From positions 124,001-188,000 of the forward strand of contig JAQTLL010000002.1 of the NCBI GenBank assembly GCA_028714915.1: DNA of 64,000 bases. The letters are read 5' to 3'. The position numbers and the translations under genes are program-made. This stretch comes from Sulfuricurvum sp. (GTDB lineage Bacteria; Campylobacterota; Campylobacteria; Campylobacterales; Sulfurimonadaceae). Below are positions 8,821 through 18,796 of the stretch, piece after piece. The notes under the pieces are model-generated. The model worked only from the letters and a program-made list of their open reading frames with translations. It did no database searches and was not told where the DNA came from. How positions within the stretch are numbered: the first letter of the stretch is position 1; the number at the start of each line of letters is the position of its first letter.

Positions 8821-8884
8821 GGGCTTCCTGCCGAAGGAAACCCAGTGTTAACGTAGCCAATCGGGACGAGTTCCGATGGCGTAT
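8821..8884 (+). repeat. Two-hairpin element, copy B (prs leader)
   Basis: Hairpin 1 is GGGCTTCC (8821-8828) with GGAAACCC (8836-8843), one mismatch. The linker reads AGTGTTAACGTA. Hairpin 2 is GCC (8856-8858) plus ATCGG (8860-8864), with one bulged A, pairing with CCGATGGC (8873-8880); inner GA/TT pairs close a CGAG loop. It ends in GTAT. Linker and folds match copy A at 2758 while stems differ by compensating changes. It lies between the prs promoter and its start codon, so a regulatory leader role is possible. Confidence 0.5.
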
Positions 8885-8903
8885 AAAAATAATAGGAAAC
8901 CCA

Positions 8904-9833
8904 ATGCGCGGATACAAAATTTTCAGCGGTTCAGCTTGTCAGGCATTTTCTGTAGAAGTGTGCAAAACGCTCGATGTTCCTCTCTCAAAAGCAGAAATCA
9001 AACGTTTTAGTGATGGTGAGATTAATGTCCAAATCTCTGAGAGTGTTCGTGGGCGGGATGTATTTATTATTCAAAGTACAGGAGCACCATCGAATGACAA
9101 CTTGATGGAACTGCTTATCATGACCGATGCTCTGCGTCGTTCATCTGCAAGCTCTATTACGGCGGTTGTTCCGTATTTCGGCTATGCACGCCAAGATCGA
9201 AAAGCAGCCCCTCGTGTCCCTATTACGGCACGGCTTGTTGCGGATATGTTTGAAAAAGCGGGGGTTGATCGTGTCGTTACCATTGATTTGCATGCGGGTC
9301 AAATCCAAGGCTTTTTTGATATTCCGGTAGATAATCTATACGGCTCTATTATCTTCCAAGAGTACATCAGCTCCAAAAATCTTCCTAATCCTGTTATCGC
9401 CTCTCCCGATATTGGGGGTGTTACACGGGCTCGCTATTTTGCCGAAAAATTGGGGCTTGATATGGTTATTGTCGATAAGCGTCGTGAAAAAGCCAATGAG
9501 TCTGAAGTAATGAATATTATCGGTGACGTTGAGGGCAAAGACGTTATTATAATCGATGATATGGTTGATACGGCCGGAACGATGGTAAAAGCGGCAGCTG
9601 CCCTTAAAAAGCGTGGAGCCAATTCGGTTATGGCATGTGCAACTCATGCAGTCCTCAGCGGTAGTGCCTACGATAATATCAACAACGGCGAACTCGATGA
9701 GCTCGTTGTTTCCAATACCTTGGTGCTTCGTGGTCACAGTGACAAAATCAAAGTCATCAGCGTCGCTCCACTGTTCGCAGAAGTCATCCGTCGTGTTTAT
9801 CACAACGAGAGTGTTAATAGTTTGTTCAGCTAA
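8904..9833 (+). CDS. prs: Ribose-phosphate pyrophosphokinase (PRPP synthetase)
   Basis: Makes PRPP from ribose 5-phosphate and ATP for nucleotide, histidine, tryptophan and NAD synthesis. The 309 residues match class I enzymes: F-S-D-G-E-I-N-V near the N-terminus, [20 protein letters not shown], and the PRPP loop [12 protein letters not shown]. The ATG has an AGGAAA site. The stop overlaps the lepA start as TAATG, so the two genes are translationally coupled. The long structured leader is unusual for this window. Confidence 0.97.
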   Translation: MRGYKIFSGSACQAFSVEVCKTLDVPLSKAEIKRFSDGEINVQISESVRGRDVFIIQSTGAPSNDNLMELLIMTDALRRSSASSITAVVPYFGYARQDRKAAPRVPITARLVADMFEKAGVDRVVTIDLHAGQIQGFFDIPVDNLYGSIIFQEYISSKNLPNPVIASPDIGGVTRARYFAEKLGLDMVIVDKRREKANESEVMNIIGDVEGKDVIIIDDMVDTAGTMVKAAAALKKRGANSVMACATHAVLSGSAYDNINNGELDELVVSNTLVLRGHSDKIKVISVAPLFAEVIRRVYHNESVNSLFS

Positions 9834-11623
9834 TGAATAATATTCGCAACTTTTCAATCATCGCCCACATCGACCACGGTAAAAGTACCTTAGCCGACCG
9901 TATCATCCAAGAGTGCGGTTCTGTCACGGAACGTGAACTTGGCAAGCAGATGATGGACACCATGGACATTGAGCAAGAGCGCGGAATCACGATTAAAGCG
10001 CAAAGCGTCCGTTTGGATTATGTCAAAGACGGACAGCATTACATCCTAAATTTGATCGACACTCCGGGTCACGTCGATTTTAGTTATGAAGTCTCTAAAT
10101 CACTGGCATCAAGCGATGGTGCATTGCTCATTGTCGATGCAGCCCAAGGGGTTGAGGCGCAAACCATTGCCAATGTCTATTTAGCAATGGAAAATAACCT
10201 CAAACTTATCCCTGTTATCAACAAAATTGATCTCCCCTCTGCAGAGCCTGAGCGTGTTGCTGAAGAGATTGAAGCGACGATCGGAATCGATGCAACCGAT
10301 GCATTGCTGATTTCGGCAAAAACGGGTGTGGGAATTCGTGAGCTCATCGATGCGATTGTGGATCGTATCCCTGCACCCAGCGGAGACCCTGCCGCTACGA
10401 CAAAAGCAATTATTTACGATTCGTGGTTTGATTCATATCAGGGTGCTATGGCGCTTGTCCGCGTATTCGATGGCGAGATCAAAATGGGTCAGATGATTAA
10501 GCTTATGCACAACGGTGAAAATCATCAGGTACTTGAGCTGATGTATCCCCATCCAATCCGTCGCCAAAAGACGCAAACTCTCAAGAGTGGTGAAATCGGG
10601 ATTGTCGTACTGGGCGTTAAAGATGTGGGAAGTATTCGTGTAGGGGATACCATTACCGATGCTAAAAATCCGACTTCTCAGCCTGTGACTGAGTATGCGC
10701 CTGCCAAACCGTTTGTTTTCGCAGGGTTGTATCCTATCGATACGGACGAGTTTGAAGCGGTTCGTGATGCGCTCGACAAGCTCAAGCTCAATGATAGCTC
10801 TTTGAGTTACGAACCGGAGACCTCCATGGCTCTTGGGTTTGGATTCCGTGTCGGATTCTTGGGGATGCTTCACATGGAAGTCATCAAAGAGCGGCTGGAG
10901 CGGGAGTTTAATCTTGATCTTATCGCCACGGCTCCATCGGTTGTGTACAAAGTATATAAAACCGATGGAACGATGGTCGAAGTGCAAAACCCAAGCGAGC
11001 TTCCAGAACCACAGTTTATTGAGCGTATCGAAGAGCCATACGTGCGAGCGACCGTTATTACTCCGGTTGATTATTTGGGAAATGTTATCACGTTGGTGAC
11101 CAATAAACGCGGGATGCAAGAGAAGATGGATTATCTCAATGAAACGCGGGTCATGTTGATTTATTCAATGCCGATGAATGAGATCGTTGTGGACTTCTAT
11201 GACAAACTCAAATCGACTTCCAAAGGATATGCAAGTTTTGACTATGATCCTATCGAGTTTCGTGATGGTGATTTGGTTAAGCTTGATGTTCGCGTAGCAG
11301 GCGATGTGGTCGATGCTCTTAGCGTTATCGTTCCTCGTACTTCTGCCGATTTCAGAGGACGTGCGTTGGTCAAAAATATGAAAGAGATTGTTCCACGACA
11401 GCTTTTTGAAGTGGCCATCCAAGCGAGTATCGGTAATCGTGTTATCGCGCGTGAGACGGTCAAGTCTATGGGCAAAAACGTGACGGCAAAATGTTACGGG
11501 GGGGATATTTCCCGTAAACGCAAACTCCTCGACAAACAAAAAGAGGGTAAAAAACGGATGAAAGCAATCGGGAAAGTTCAGCTTCCGCAAGAGGCATTTA
11601 TGTCTGTTCTTAAGATGGACTAA
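9833..11623 (+). CDS. lepA: Elongation factor 4 (LepA)
   Basis: Translational GTPase that acts on ribosomes under stress and in assembly. The 596 residues have the normal length. The G1 motif A-H-I-D-H-G-K-S-T lies at residues 11-19, followed by D-T-P-G-H (G3) and N-K-I-D (G4). The C-terminal domain ends with the conserved [13 protein letters not shown]. It starts inside the prs stop codon. The next gene begins two bases after its stop. Confidence 0.97.
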   Translation: MNNIRNFSIIAHIDHGKSTLADRIIQECGSVTERELGKQMMDTMDIEQERGITIKAQSVRLDYVKDGQHYILNLIDTPGHVDFSYEVSKSLASSDGALLIVDAAQGVEAQTIANVYLAMENNLKLIPVINKIDLPSAEPERVAEEIEATIGIDATDALLISAKTGVGIRELIDAIVDRIPAPSGDPAATTKAIIYDSWFDSYQGAMALVRVFDGEIKMGQMIKLMHNGENHQVLELMYPHPIRRQKTQTLKSGEIGIVVLGVKDVGSIRVGDTITDAKNPTSQPVTEYAPAKPFVFAGLYPIDTDEFEAVRDALDKLKLNDSSLSYEPETSMALGFGFRVGFLGMLHMEVIKERLEREFNLDLIATAPSVVYKVYKTDGTMVEVQNPSELPEPQFIERIEEPYVRATVITPVDYLGNVITLVTNKRGMQEKMDYLNETRVMLIYSMPMNEIVVDFYDKLKSTSKGYASFDYDPIEFRDGDLVKLDVRVAGDVVDALSVIVPRTSADFRGRALVKNMKEIVPRQLFEVAIQASIGNRVIARETVKSMGKNVTAKCYGGDISRKRKLLDKQKEGKKRMKAIGKVQLPQEAFMSVLKMD

Positions 11624-11624
11624 T

Positions 11625-12200
11625 ATGCGCTGTATGGTGTGTGAGAAATTCTCGCTCACTCATATTTGCTCTGCCTGTCAAAAAAATCTTCTCTCTCCAA
11701 CGTTGCACAAACGTAAAATTTTAGGTTCTATCCCTGTATACTCTTTTTATTCTTATGATGCTATCGAAGCCTTGCTTCTCACCAAGCACACCGATGTTGG
11801 ATTTTATATTTACACCCTTTTGGCAAAAAATTCATTCTTAAAATTTGCAAATGAGTGGAATTATGAAAACCGCGTAGCTTCTATCGGTATTGATGACAAT
11901 TCCAAAAGCGGTTATTCTCATACCGCTATTTTGAACCGTGCCCTTAAATCAACCAATATTACTCCCTATTTCGGAAAACTCAGGGCGCAAAATTTCTATA
12001 AATATGCAGGGAAAAGTGTGGAGGAGAGGCTAATAAATCCGCGAAATTTTAACACTTTCCCTTTTAAAGAAGACGAAGTTATTTTGGTGGATGATATTGT
12101 CACGACGGGTTCAACGCTCACGGAAGCCACCGAAGCTCTCAGTGCAAATGGAAAAAAAGTGATACTTTGTCTTACACTCACCGATGCTGAGAATAAGTAA
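11625..12200 (+). CDS. ComF-family phosphoribosyltransferase-like protein
   Basis: Protein of 191 residues. The N-terminal zinc-ribbon pattern has Cys3, Cys6, Cys15 and Cys18. A type-I phosphoribosyltransferase motif, I-L-V-D-D-I-V-T-T-G-S-T, lies near residue 150. ComF proteins take part in DNA uptake for transformation in several bacteria; their chemical activity is not settled. It follows lepA by one base. Its stop abuts the stop of the convergent AsmA-like gene with no base between. Confidence 0.8.
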   Translation: MRCMVCEKFSLTHICSACQKNLLSPTLHKRKILGSIPVYSFYSYDAIEALLLTKHTDVGFYIYTLLAKNSFLKFANEWNYENRVASIGIDDNSKSGYSHTAILNRALKSTNITPYFGKLRAQNFYKYAGKSVEERLINPRNFNTFPFKEDEVILVDDIVTTGSTLTEATEALSANGKKVILCLTLTDAENK

Positions 12201-13472
12201 TTAGTGAAACTTATCCAAAAGCTCTTGAAGCATTTTGTCATGAGAAGGGGATGCTTCGAAGGGAATATTTCTCAAATCTGAGGTAAAAGTTCCAGAATAA
12301 TGGCGTTCTTTGGGTGAAAGTATTAGTTTGATAGAAGAATCAAATGTAATATCAGGCTGAGTGATGCTGTAATCGCGTTTCAGAATGGCGCTTTGAGTTT
12401 GAGCTTTTTGAATCGCTAAAGAGAGTGTTGCATTTGAAAAATCCAAATTGACAGAAGCATTTAGCATTCCGGTTATAGGGGCAGGGAGTGAGAGTAGAGT
12501 AAAAAGTGAGTGGATGTCGGCGTGTTTGATCTGCAGTTGCAGTTTGTTAGGACGTAATTTGTGAAGGGTTAATTGGGTATCAATATCTCCTTTTGCGGCT
12601 TTGGCGTGGGCGTTTAATAGCAGTTGATGTTGTGAGCCTTGAAGTGTAGCATTTAGGGACGCGCTTGTTCGAAGAGGATACGAGACAAATTGCTCCACTA
12701 TTCCTAACTCATCGACTTGGGCTTTGATTTTTGCATTGATGGTAAAGGGCTTGATTTTCCCATTTTTATCTGCAAGCAGTGACCAAAAGTCAAAGCTTTC
12801 ATTATCATCTTCCATGATGGGGGAGGGCTTGAAGGTGTGTGTTGTGGCGATGAGTTTCCCTGAGGCATTAATATCCCGCTGTTGGATTCCACTAATGGTC
12901 AGATTTCCATTGAGAGTGGTATCGCTCTCGTGAGGGTATTGGAGAACATCCATGAGCTCTTGATAGTGAATTCCACGTAATGTAAGGGTGAGAGTACTTG
13001 GAGTCGCAAAAAGAAGGGTCGTATTGTAATCTGCTACTCCATGAAAGACATCCGCAACTCCTTCAAGGGTGAGATGATGGTAGGTTCCTTTGAGTGAGCC
13101 GTTCAAATTTAGAGGAAAACTTGCGCTCTTTATTCCCGCTGGTACAGACAAATTCGTAGTATAACGGGCATTGATTTGAGGGGGGAAGAGAACATAGTTT
13201 CCAACGATGCGGGCATGGTTGGAAACTTTATCCCTCAGCGTGATTTCAAAATGATTGAGTGTGAGGCTAAAAGAGGTGAGAGTGACGGGCTGACCTAATA
13301 CCGATTCTATTTGTTTTTGAATGACAGGGGCAATTTGTCGATTACCCCATGGAGTGAATAGGAGTGTATAGATGCTAATAATGAGTGCTATGACGATGAG
13401 TATTACAAGGGTAATGATACGAATTCTGTCCGAATGGGCAGGTTCTATTAGCGGCTTATCAGCAGTATCCAC
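12201..13472 (-). CDS. AsmA/DUF748-like envelope protein
   Basis: Protein of 423 residues with one N-terminal membrane segment (about residues 18-40) and a long periplasmic part rich in alternating beta strands. This layout resembles AsmA/TamB-like bridge proteins, which help lipid or outer-membrane-protein traffic. No catalytic motif is visible. It overlaps the upstream SLC13 gene by 25 bases, so the two are one transcript. The family call rests on architecture rather than a diagnostic motif. Confidence 0.55.
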   Translation of the reverse strand: MDTADKPLIEPAHSDRIRIITLVILIVIALIISIYTLLFTPWGNRQIAPVIQKQIESVLGQPVTLTSFSLTLNHFEITLRDKVSNHARIVGNYVLFPPQINARYTTNLSVPAGIKSASFPLNLNGSLKGTYHHLTLEGVADVFHGVADYNTTLLFATPSTLTLTLRGIHYQELMDVLQYPHESDTTLNGNLTISGIQQRDINASGKLIATTHTFKPSPIMEDDNESFDFWSLLADKNGKIKPFTINAKIKAQVDELGIVEQFVSYPLRTSASLNATLQGSQHQLLLNAHAKAAKGDIDTQLTLHKLRPNKLQLQIKHADIHSLFTLLSLPAPITGMLNASVNLDFSNATLSLAIQKAQTQSAILKRDYSITQPDITFDSSIKLILSPKERHYSGTFTSDLRNIPFEASPSHDKMLQELLDKFH

Positions 13473-14854
13473 GGTGTTCCGATTCCTAAAAAGATGATGA
13501 GGTTGAGCAGTGTAACGGCTCCTCCGTAGATGTAGATTTCACGCGCGGTAATGTAGCCTGAACTTAGATAAATAGCATTGCTTGATGAACCTTGCGGGGT
13601 GATTGTGGCATTGAAATTGGTCGCGAATAATAACATCATGGTCATCAGCTCTCCGGGAACTCCTGCAGCAAGTCCTACAGAGAGAAAAATTCCAAAAAGA
13701 GCAAGTAAATGGGCACTTTGGGAGACGAAAAGGTAGTGGATCAGAACATAGATGACGATGAGTAAAACATAGACCATCATCCATGAGAGACCCTCCAAAT
13801 AGAGGGTAAAATGGTTCGCTACGGCACTCATAAATCCCTGTTGAGCTAACTGAGTACTCAAAGCGAAAAGAATCGCAAACCAAATCAAAGTGCTGAGTGC
13901 TTCGCCCTGAGATTTAAAATCTTCTATCCCAAACACCCGCGTTGCCATAAGTATCCCAAGTCCGCCGAAGGCAACGGCTGTTTTGTCGATAAGAAAAATC
14001 CCTGAAAGGGACCAAAAAATCAGCATTCCCAAAAAGACAGCTCCTGTAATCCACTCATTACGGCTTATGCGACCCATAGTGATAAGTGCCTCCCCTGCCA
14101 TGCGCGGAGCATTCGGAGTGTCGCGAAGTTCGGGCGGATAGATACGATAGAGAACCCAAGGAATGAGAGCAAAAGCAATGAGGGTTGGAACGAGCGCAAA
14201 GAGAAGCCATGAGATAAAGGTGATATGAATCCCCATCGTTGCGGCGATTCCTACTCCTATGGGATTGACTGCCATGGCGGTGAGCCAAAGTCCAGAGGAG
14301 ATGGTCAGACCTGCCATAGATGTCATCATGAGATAACTTCCGGCTCTTTTTTGAGTTGAGTTCCCTACTTTCGAGCCGCAATCGTGTGCGAGACCATAGA
14401 TGATAGGATACAGTACTCCTGAGCGGGCGGTGTTGCTTGGAAATGCAGGGGCAATGAGAATATCGGTTGCGATGATGCTGTATCCCAGTCCCAAAGTGGA
14501 ATGACCGAAGCGCCGAATAATATGGAGTGAAAGCCGTTTGCCCAAACCTGATTTATGGACGGCATGGGAGACTAAAAATGCGGCAACGATAAGGAGGATA
14601 AAGCTCTCTGAAAATCCGGCGTATGCTTTGGAGGGTTCTATAACGCCTGAGAGAACGCTGATAGAGAGTGCAATGATAGAGGCGGTAATGATAGGAAGAA
14701 GGTTGAAAAGAATAGCTAAGATAGTAGAAATAAAGATAGTAAATAAAATCCATGCTTGGTGTGTGATTCCAAAAGGGGGTGGAGTGAAAACAAGAAATAC
14801 AGCAAAAAGTAAAAGAGCGACACTGCTTAGAAGGCGTTTTAGTGAGATGTCCAT
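13448..14854 (-). CDS. SLC13/DASS-family anion symporter
   Basis: Inner-membrane protein of 468 residues with about 11-12 hydrophobic segments. The pattern is that of divalent-anion:Na+ symporters (CitT/SdcS type): A-F-P-S-N-T-A-R-S-G in the first half and T-P-Q-G-S-S-S-N-A-I-Y in the second, both like the Ser-Asn-Thr substrate/sodium motifs. The substrate may be a dicarboxylate, sulfate or similar anion; it cannot be read from the sequence. The gene is divergent from grpE. Confidence 0.85.
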   Translation of the reverse strand: MDISLKRLLSSVALLLFAVFLVFTPPPFGITHQAWILFTIFISTILAILFNLLPIITASIIALSISVLSGVIEPSKAYAGFSESFILLIVAAFLVSHAVHKSGLGKRLSLHIIRRFGHSTLGLGYSIIATDILIAPAFPSNTARSGVLYPIIYGLAHDCGSKVGNSTQKRAGSYLMMTSMAGLTISSGLWLTAMAVNPIGVGIAATMGIHITFISWLLFALVPTLIAFALIPWVLYRIYPPELRDTPNAPRMAGEALITMGRISRNEWITGAVFLGMLIFWSLSGIFLIDKTAVAFGGLGILMATRVFGIEDFKSQGEALSTLIWFAILFALSTQLAQQGFMSAVANHFTLYLEGLSWMMVYVLLIVIYVLIHYLFVSQSAHLLALFGIFLSVGLAAGVPGELMTMMLLFATNFNATITPQGSSSNAIYLSSGYITAREIYIYGGAVTLLNLIIFLGIGTPWILLISR

Positions 14855-14950
14855 GTGTTGTTCTTTTTCTATTATTATAGCACTAGAAGAGAAGTTTTAG
14901 ACTTGATACGATTAGACTAAACTATTCTTAGTAAAAATTTTCATATACCT

Positions 14951-14971
14951 CTTGACATTAAGTGACTCAAT
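14951..14971 (+). promoter_or_regulatory. Candidate HspR operator (HAIR-like) at grpE
   Basis: CTTGACA, seven bases, ACTCAAT: this fits the published HspR inverted repeat CTTGAGT-N7-ACTCAAG in spacing and at 11 of 14 positions. It covers the -35 box of the grpE promoter, so a bound repressor would block RNA polymerase. hspR itself is not in the window. Confidence 0.6.
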
Positions 14972-14981
14972 GCATTATAAT
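14952..14981 (+). promoter_or_regulatory. grpE-dnaK promoter
   Basis: A perfect -35 box TTGACA (14952-14957) and a perfect -10 box TATAAT (14976-14981) are separated by 18 bases. This is the most consensus-like promoter seen in the window. AGGAG precedes the grpE ATG. Confidence 0.8.
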
Positions 14982-15016
14982 ACTACCGGATTTCAACAAA
15001 GGAGCTTTAAAACATT

Positions 15017-15556
15017 ATGTCAACCCAAACAAATGAAGAAGAAATAAACGAAGAACAAGTTGTCCTTACTGAGGATGATGAGTCCATCGAAGAACCTAAG
15101 AGCGAATTAGAAATTGCACAAGCCGAATTAGCATCTTTCAAAGATAAGTATGCACGTGTACATGCTGATTTCGACAATATCAAAAAGCGTCTTGAACGTG
15201 AGAAATACAGTGCGCTTGAATACGCAAACGAAAAATTTGCCAAAGATTTGATTCCGGTAGTGGATTCGCTCTCTATGGCGATCGGTGCTACGGCGATTGA
15301 AGCGGATGCGACCGTTTTGCTCGAAAAACTCAAAGAGGGTGTTGAGCTTACGATGAAGCAGCTTCTTGGCGTTCTCGAAAAACACGGCGTAACTGCTGTG
15401 GACGAAAACGAGCCGTTTAATCCGGATATTCACAATGCTGTCCAAAAAGTGGACAGTGACGCTCACGAGAGTGGTGAAATTGTCAATACCTTTCAAAAAG
15501 GTTTTCGATACAAAGAACGAACATTGCGCGATGCAATGGTTGTTGTAGCAAACTAA
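15017..15556 (+). CDS. grpE: Nucleotide exchange factor GrpE
   Basis: Releases ADP from DnaK in the heat-shock chaperone cycle. The 179-residue protein has an acidic N-terminus, a long coiled coil (about residues 30-85) and a C-terminal beta domain with K-H-G-V-T-A-V-D, F-N-P-x-x-H-N-A-V and V-x-x-T-F-Q-K-G-F-R-Y-K-E-R-x-L-R-D-A, the GrpE signature. dnaK follows after 19 bases. In Campylobacter and Helicobacter hrcA precedes grpE; here it is absent and an HspR-like site stands at the promoter. Confidence 0.97.
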   Translation: MSTQTNEEEINEEQVVLTEDDESIEEPKSELEIAQAELASFKDKYARVHADFDNIKKRLEREKYSALEYANEKFAKDLIPVVDSLSMAIGATAIEADATVLLEKLKEGVELTMKQLLGVLEKHGVTAVDENEPFNPDIHNAVQKVDSDAHESGEIVNTFQKGFRYKERTLRDAMVVVAN

Positions 15557-15575
15557 ATAAAATTAAGGAAATAAT

Positions 15576-17453
15576 ATGTCAAAAGTAATTGGAATCGATT
15601 TAGGAACAACTAACTCATGTGTTGCTGTCTATGAGGGCGGCGAAGCAAAAATTATCCCGAACAAAGAGGGTAAAAATACCACTCCATCGGTAGTTGCGTT
15701 TACGGATAAAGGGGAAATCCTTGTAGGTGATCCGGCAAAACGTCAAGCAATCACAAACCCTGATAAAACGATTTACTCGGTAAAACGTATCATGGGTCTT
15801 TTGATGAACGAAGAAAAAGCCAAAGAGGCACACGATAAAGTTACTTATAAAATCGTCGATAAAAACGGTATGGCTGCGGTTGACGTAGCGGGTAAAGTGT
15901 ATACGCCTCAAGAGATTTCAGCCAAAATCCTTTCAAAATTGAAGGCAGATGCTGAGTCGTATCTCGGTCAAGCAGTTACGGATGCGGTTATTACTGTCCC
16001 TGCGTATTTCAATGATGCACAGCGTAAAGCGACCAAAGAAGCAGGAACTATCGCAGGATTGAACGTTCTTCGTATCATTAACGAGCCAACAGCTTCTGCT
16101 CTTGCCTACGGTTTGGATTCAAAAGCCGATGAGAAAGTTCTCGTTTACGATTTGGGCGGCGGAACGTTTGACGTTACAGTTCTTGAAATTTCGGAGGGGA
16201 CTTTCGAGGTTCTTTCAACCGACGGTAATGCATTCTTGGGCGGAGATGACTTTGATAACAAAGTTGTTGATTTCCTTGCAAGCGAATTTAAAAGCGACCA
16301 CGGTATCGATTTAAAAGCGGACAAAATGGCGCTTCAACGTCTTAAAGATGCAGCAGAAAATGCAAAAAAAGAGCTCTCTTCAGCAGAAGAGACGGAAATC
16401 AACTTGCCATTTATTACAGCAGATGCGACAGGACCTAAGCACTTGGTGATGAAGCTTACCCGTGCGAAATTCGAGGGGATGATTTCAGAGATGATCAAAG
16501 AGACCATTTCTCACATCAAAACCGCGATGAAAGATGCAGGCCTTAGTAAAAATGAGATCAATGAAATCATCATGGTCGGAGGATCAACGCGTCTTCCATT
16601 GGCACAAAAAATGGTTTCGGAAGAGTTCGGCGGTAAAACACTCAACAAAGGGGTAAATCCTGATGAAGTGGTTGCAGCGGGCGCGGCTATCCAAGGCGGA
16701 GTTCTTCGCGGAGATGTCAAAGACGTTCTTCTTCTTGACGTAACGCCACTTAGCCTTGGGATTGAAACTCTTGGCGGTGTGATGACGAAAATCATCGAAA
16801 AAGGGACGACTATCCCTGTAAAAAAATCACAAGTGTTCTCAACTGCGGAAGACAACCAACCAGCGGTTAGCATCTCAGTTGGTCAAGGTGAACGTGAGTT
16901 TGCCCGTGATAACAAATCATTGGGTCTTTTCGAGCTTACAGGTATCCCATCAGCACGACGCGGTGTACCACAAATCGAAGTAACGTTTGACATTGATGCA
17001 AACGGTATCTTGACGGTATCTGCAAGTGATAAAGGAACTGGCAAAACTCAAGAGATCAAAATCACTGGGTCAAGCGGATTGAGTGAAGAAGAGATCAATA
17101 AAATGGTTCAAGACGCGGAAAACCATAAAGCAGAAGATGCAAAACGCAAAGAGGTCGTAGATCTTCGTAACCAGGCGGATGCATTGGCAAACCAAACTGA
17201 AAAAAGCCTTGAAGAGATGGGAGATAAAATCGACGCAGCTGAAAAGGCAACAATTGAAACTGCCCTCGAAGAGCTCAAAGCAGTGTTGAAAAATACTGAT
17301 TCTTCCAAAGAAGAGATCGAAGCAGCAACGAAAAAATTAGCCGATGCAAGCCACAAAATGGCAGAGCAAATGTACAAACAAAATGAAGGCGGTGAAGCCG
17401 CTGCAAGTCACGCGAAAAAAGATGACGACGTCATCGACGCTGAAATCGAGTAA
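15576..17453 (+). CDS. dnaK: Chaperone DnaK (Hsp70)
   Basis: ATP-driven folding chaperone of 625 residues, normal for the family. It begins with [11 protein letters not shown]. Both other Hsp70 signatures are present ([10 protein letters not shown] and [10 protein letters not shown]), and the substrate domain has the linker D-V-T-P-L-S-L-G. The C-terminus is acidic and ends [10 protein letters not shown]. Transcribed with grpE. An inverted repeat follows the stop. Confidence 0.98.
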   Translation: MSKVIGIDLGTTNSCVAVYEGGEAKIIPNKEGKNTTPSVVAFTDKGEILVGDPAKRQAITNPDKTIYSVKRIMGLLMNEEKAKEAHDKVTYKIVDKNGMAAVDVAGKVYTPQEISAKILSKLKADAESYLGQAVTDAVITVPAYFNDAQRKATKEAGTIAGLNVLRIINEPTASALAYGLDSKADEKVLVYDLGGGTFDVTVLEISEGTFEVLSTDGNAFLGGDDFDNKVVDFLASEFKSDHGIDLKADKMALQRLKDAAENAKKELSSAEETEINLPFITADATGPKHLVMKLTRAKFEGMISEMIKETISHIKTAMKDAGLSKNEINEIIMVGGSTRLPLAQKMVSEEFGGKTLNKGVNPDEVVAAGAAIQGGVLRGDVKDVLLLDVTPLSLGIETLGGVMTKIIEKGTTIPVKKSQVFSTAEDNQPAVSISVGQGEREFARDNKSLGLFELTGIPSARRGVPQIEVTFDIDANGILTVSASDKGTGKTQEIKITGSSGLSEEEINKMVQDAENHKAEDAKRKEVVDLRNQADALANQTEKSLEEMGDKIDAAEKATIETALEELKAVLKNTDSSKEEIEAATKKLADASHKMAEQMYKQNEGGEAAASHAKKDDDVIDAEIE

Positions 17454-17464
17454 TTTTCTCCGTT

Positions 17465-17485
17465 ATTCCCGACTTGATCGGGAAT
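17465..17485 (+). repeat. Intergenic inverted repeat, copy 2
   Basis: ATTCCCG / CGGGAAT around ACTTGAT, the same spacer as copy 1. It lies twelve bases after dnaK and is followed by T-rich sequence, so it may terminate the grpE-dnaK transcript. Confidence 0.7.
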
Positions 17486-17533
17486 CCGGTTCTTCTCCCT
17501 TTTTGGGAATTTCTCTTCTTAACTCTCCTTCGT

Positions 17534-17539
17534 TATAAT
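17534..17539 (+). promoter_or_regulatory. Probable -10 box of proA
   Basis: TATAAT, 25 bases before the proA start. A weak -35 cannot be placed with confidence. Confidence 0.5.
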
Positions 17540-17563
17540 ATCTCTTATTAAAAGGGAATCATT

Positions 17564-18796
17564 ATGGAACAATTTTTAGAAAAAGCAAAATCAGCAAGCC
17601 GTACTCTCGCTACCATGAGCGGAAGTGAACGTAATCGAATTTTACGTGAGATGGCGCAAAGTCTGCGTGCCAATACAATGAGCATACTTGAAGCCAATGC
17701 TTTGGATATGCGTCATGCAAAAGAAGAAAACCTTGCTTCCTCACTTAAAGAGCGTCTTATGCTCGATGAAAAGCGTATTGATGCGATGGCCGTTGCGATT
17801 GAAGAGATTGCTGCCCTTAAAGACCCAATCGGACGAGTGCTTGAGGGATGGGTGACTGAAGCAGGACTCAAAATCGAAAAAGTGAGTATCCCTATCGGGG
17901 TGATCGGAATCATCTATGAATCACGCCCAAATGTCACTTCGGACACGGCAGCATTGTGTTTTAAAAGCTCAAACGGATGTGTCCTAAAAGGGGGGAAAGA
18001 GGCAGAGCTTTCCAACATTGCGATTGCAGAGGCCTTGCAAGCGGTTTTAACCCGTAATAATCTCCCAAAAGAGCTGATTGCACTGCTGCCGGATTCGTCG
18101 CGTGAAGGGGTGGCAAAGCTTATCAAGATGGATCGTTATGTCGATTTGATTGTCCCTCGTGGCGGTGAGGGGTTGATTCGTTATGTGAGCCAAAACTCCA
18201 GTGTTCCTGTCGTCAAACATGATAAAGGGCTGTGTCATACCTACATTGATTCAGAGGCGAATATCGAGAATGCTATTGCTATTGCACTCAATGCCAAAGT
18301 TCAGCGCCCGGGAGTGTGCAATTCGATGGAGACATTGCTTATCGACAGTGCTATTGCACCAAGTGTATTGCCTTTGTTTAAAGAGGCGTTTGATCGTGCA
18401 CACACGCAGCTCAAAGGATGCAATTTGACGCGAGAGGTGATTAGTGTAGCCGAAGCTTTCGAAGAGGATTTTGATACGGAGTATTTGGCCAATATTTTGA
18501 ATATTCGGGTTGTGGACGGGGTAGAGGGGGCGATTAGTCATATCGTCCGTTTTGGTTCCGGGCATTCCGAGGCGATTATCACAGAGAGTATTACGACGGC
18601 TGAGCGCTTTATGGATGCGATTGATGCGGCTGCGGTGTATGTGAATGCATCGACGCGCTTTACTGATGGAGGAGCATTTGGATTTGGGGCAGAAGTAGGA
18701 ATTAGTACCAATAAGCTTCACGCACGAGGACCGATGGGGGTCGAGGGACTGACGACGTACAAATACAAAGTGTATGGTAAAGGTCAGATTCGTTGA
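17564..18796 (+). CDS. proA: Gamma-glutamyl phosphate reductase
   Basis: Reduces glutamyl 5-phosphate to the semialdehyde in proline synthesis. The 410 residues match ProA: I-G-V-I-G-I-I-Y-E-S-R-P-N-V-T in the nucleotide fold, L-K-G-G-K-E-A, and the catalytic cysteine in Q-R-P-G-V-C-N-S-M-E-T. D-G-G-A-F-G-F-G-A-E-V-G-I-S-T also fits. It overlaps the next gene by four bases. proB is not nearby. Confidence 0.96.
   Translation: MEQFLEKAKSASRTLATMSGSERNRILREMAQSLRANTMSILEANALDMRHAKEENLASSLKERLMLDEKRIDAMAVAIEEIAALKDPIGRVLEGWVTEAGLKIEKVSIPIGVIGIIYESRPNVTSDTAALCFKSSNGCVLKGGKEAELSNIAIAEALQAVLTRNNLPKELIALLPDSSREGVAKLIKMDRYVDLIVPRGGEGLIRYVSQNSSVPVVKHDKGLCHTYIDSEANIENAIAIALNAKVQRPGVCNSMETLLIDSAIAPSVLPLFKEAFDRAHTQLKGCNLTREVISVAEAFEEDFDTEYLANILNIRVVDGVEGAISHIVRFGSGHSEAIITESITTAERFMDAIDAAAVYVNASTRFTDGGAFGFGAEVGISTNKLHARGPMGVEGLTTYKYKVYGKGQIR

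Noticed and set aside
10433-11119. A 228-codon open frame antisense to lepA
   Set aside because: It is a mirror of the strongly conserved lepA frame, has no ribosome site and reads as low-quality, Cys/His/Arg-scattered protein.
12195-12206. Possible gene fusion where the ComF-like and AsmA-like genes meet
   Set aside because: The genes are convergent and their stop codons simply abut; no fusion is possible.
14870-15016. CIRCE (HrcA) operator before grpE
   Set aside because: No TTAGCACTC-N9-GAGTGCTAA pattern is present; only an isolated TAGCACT occurs.
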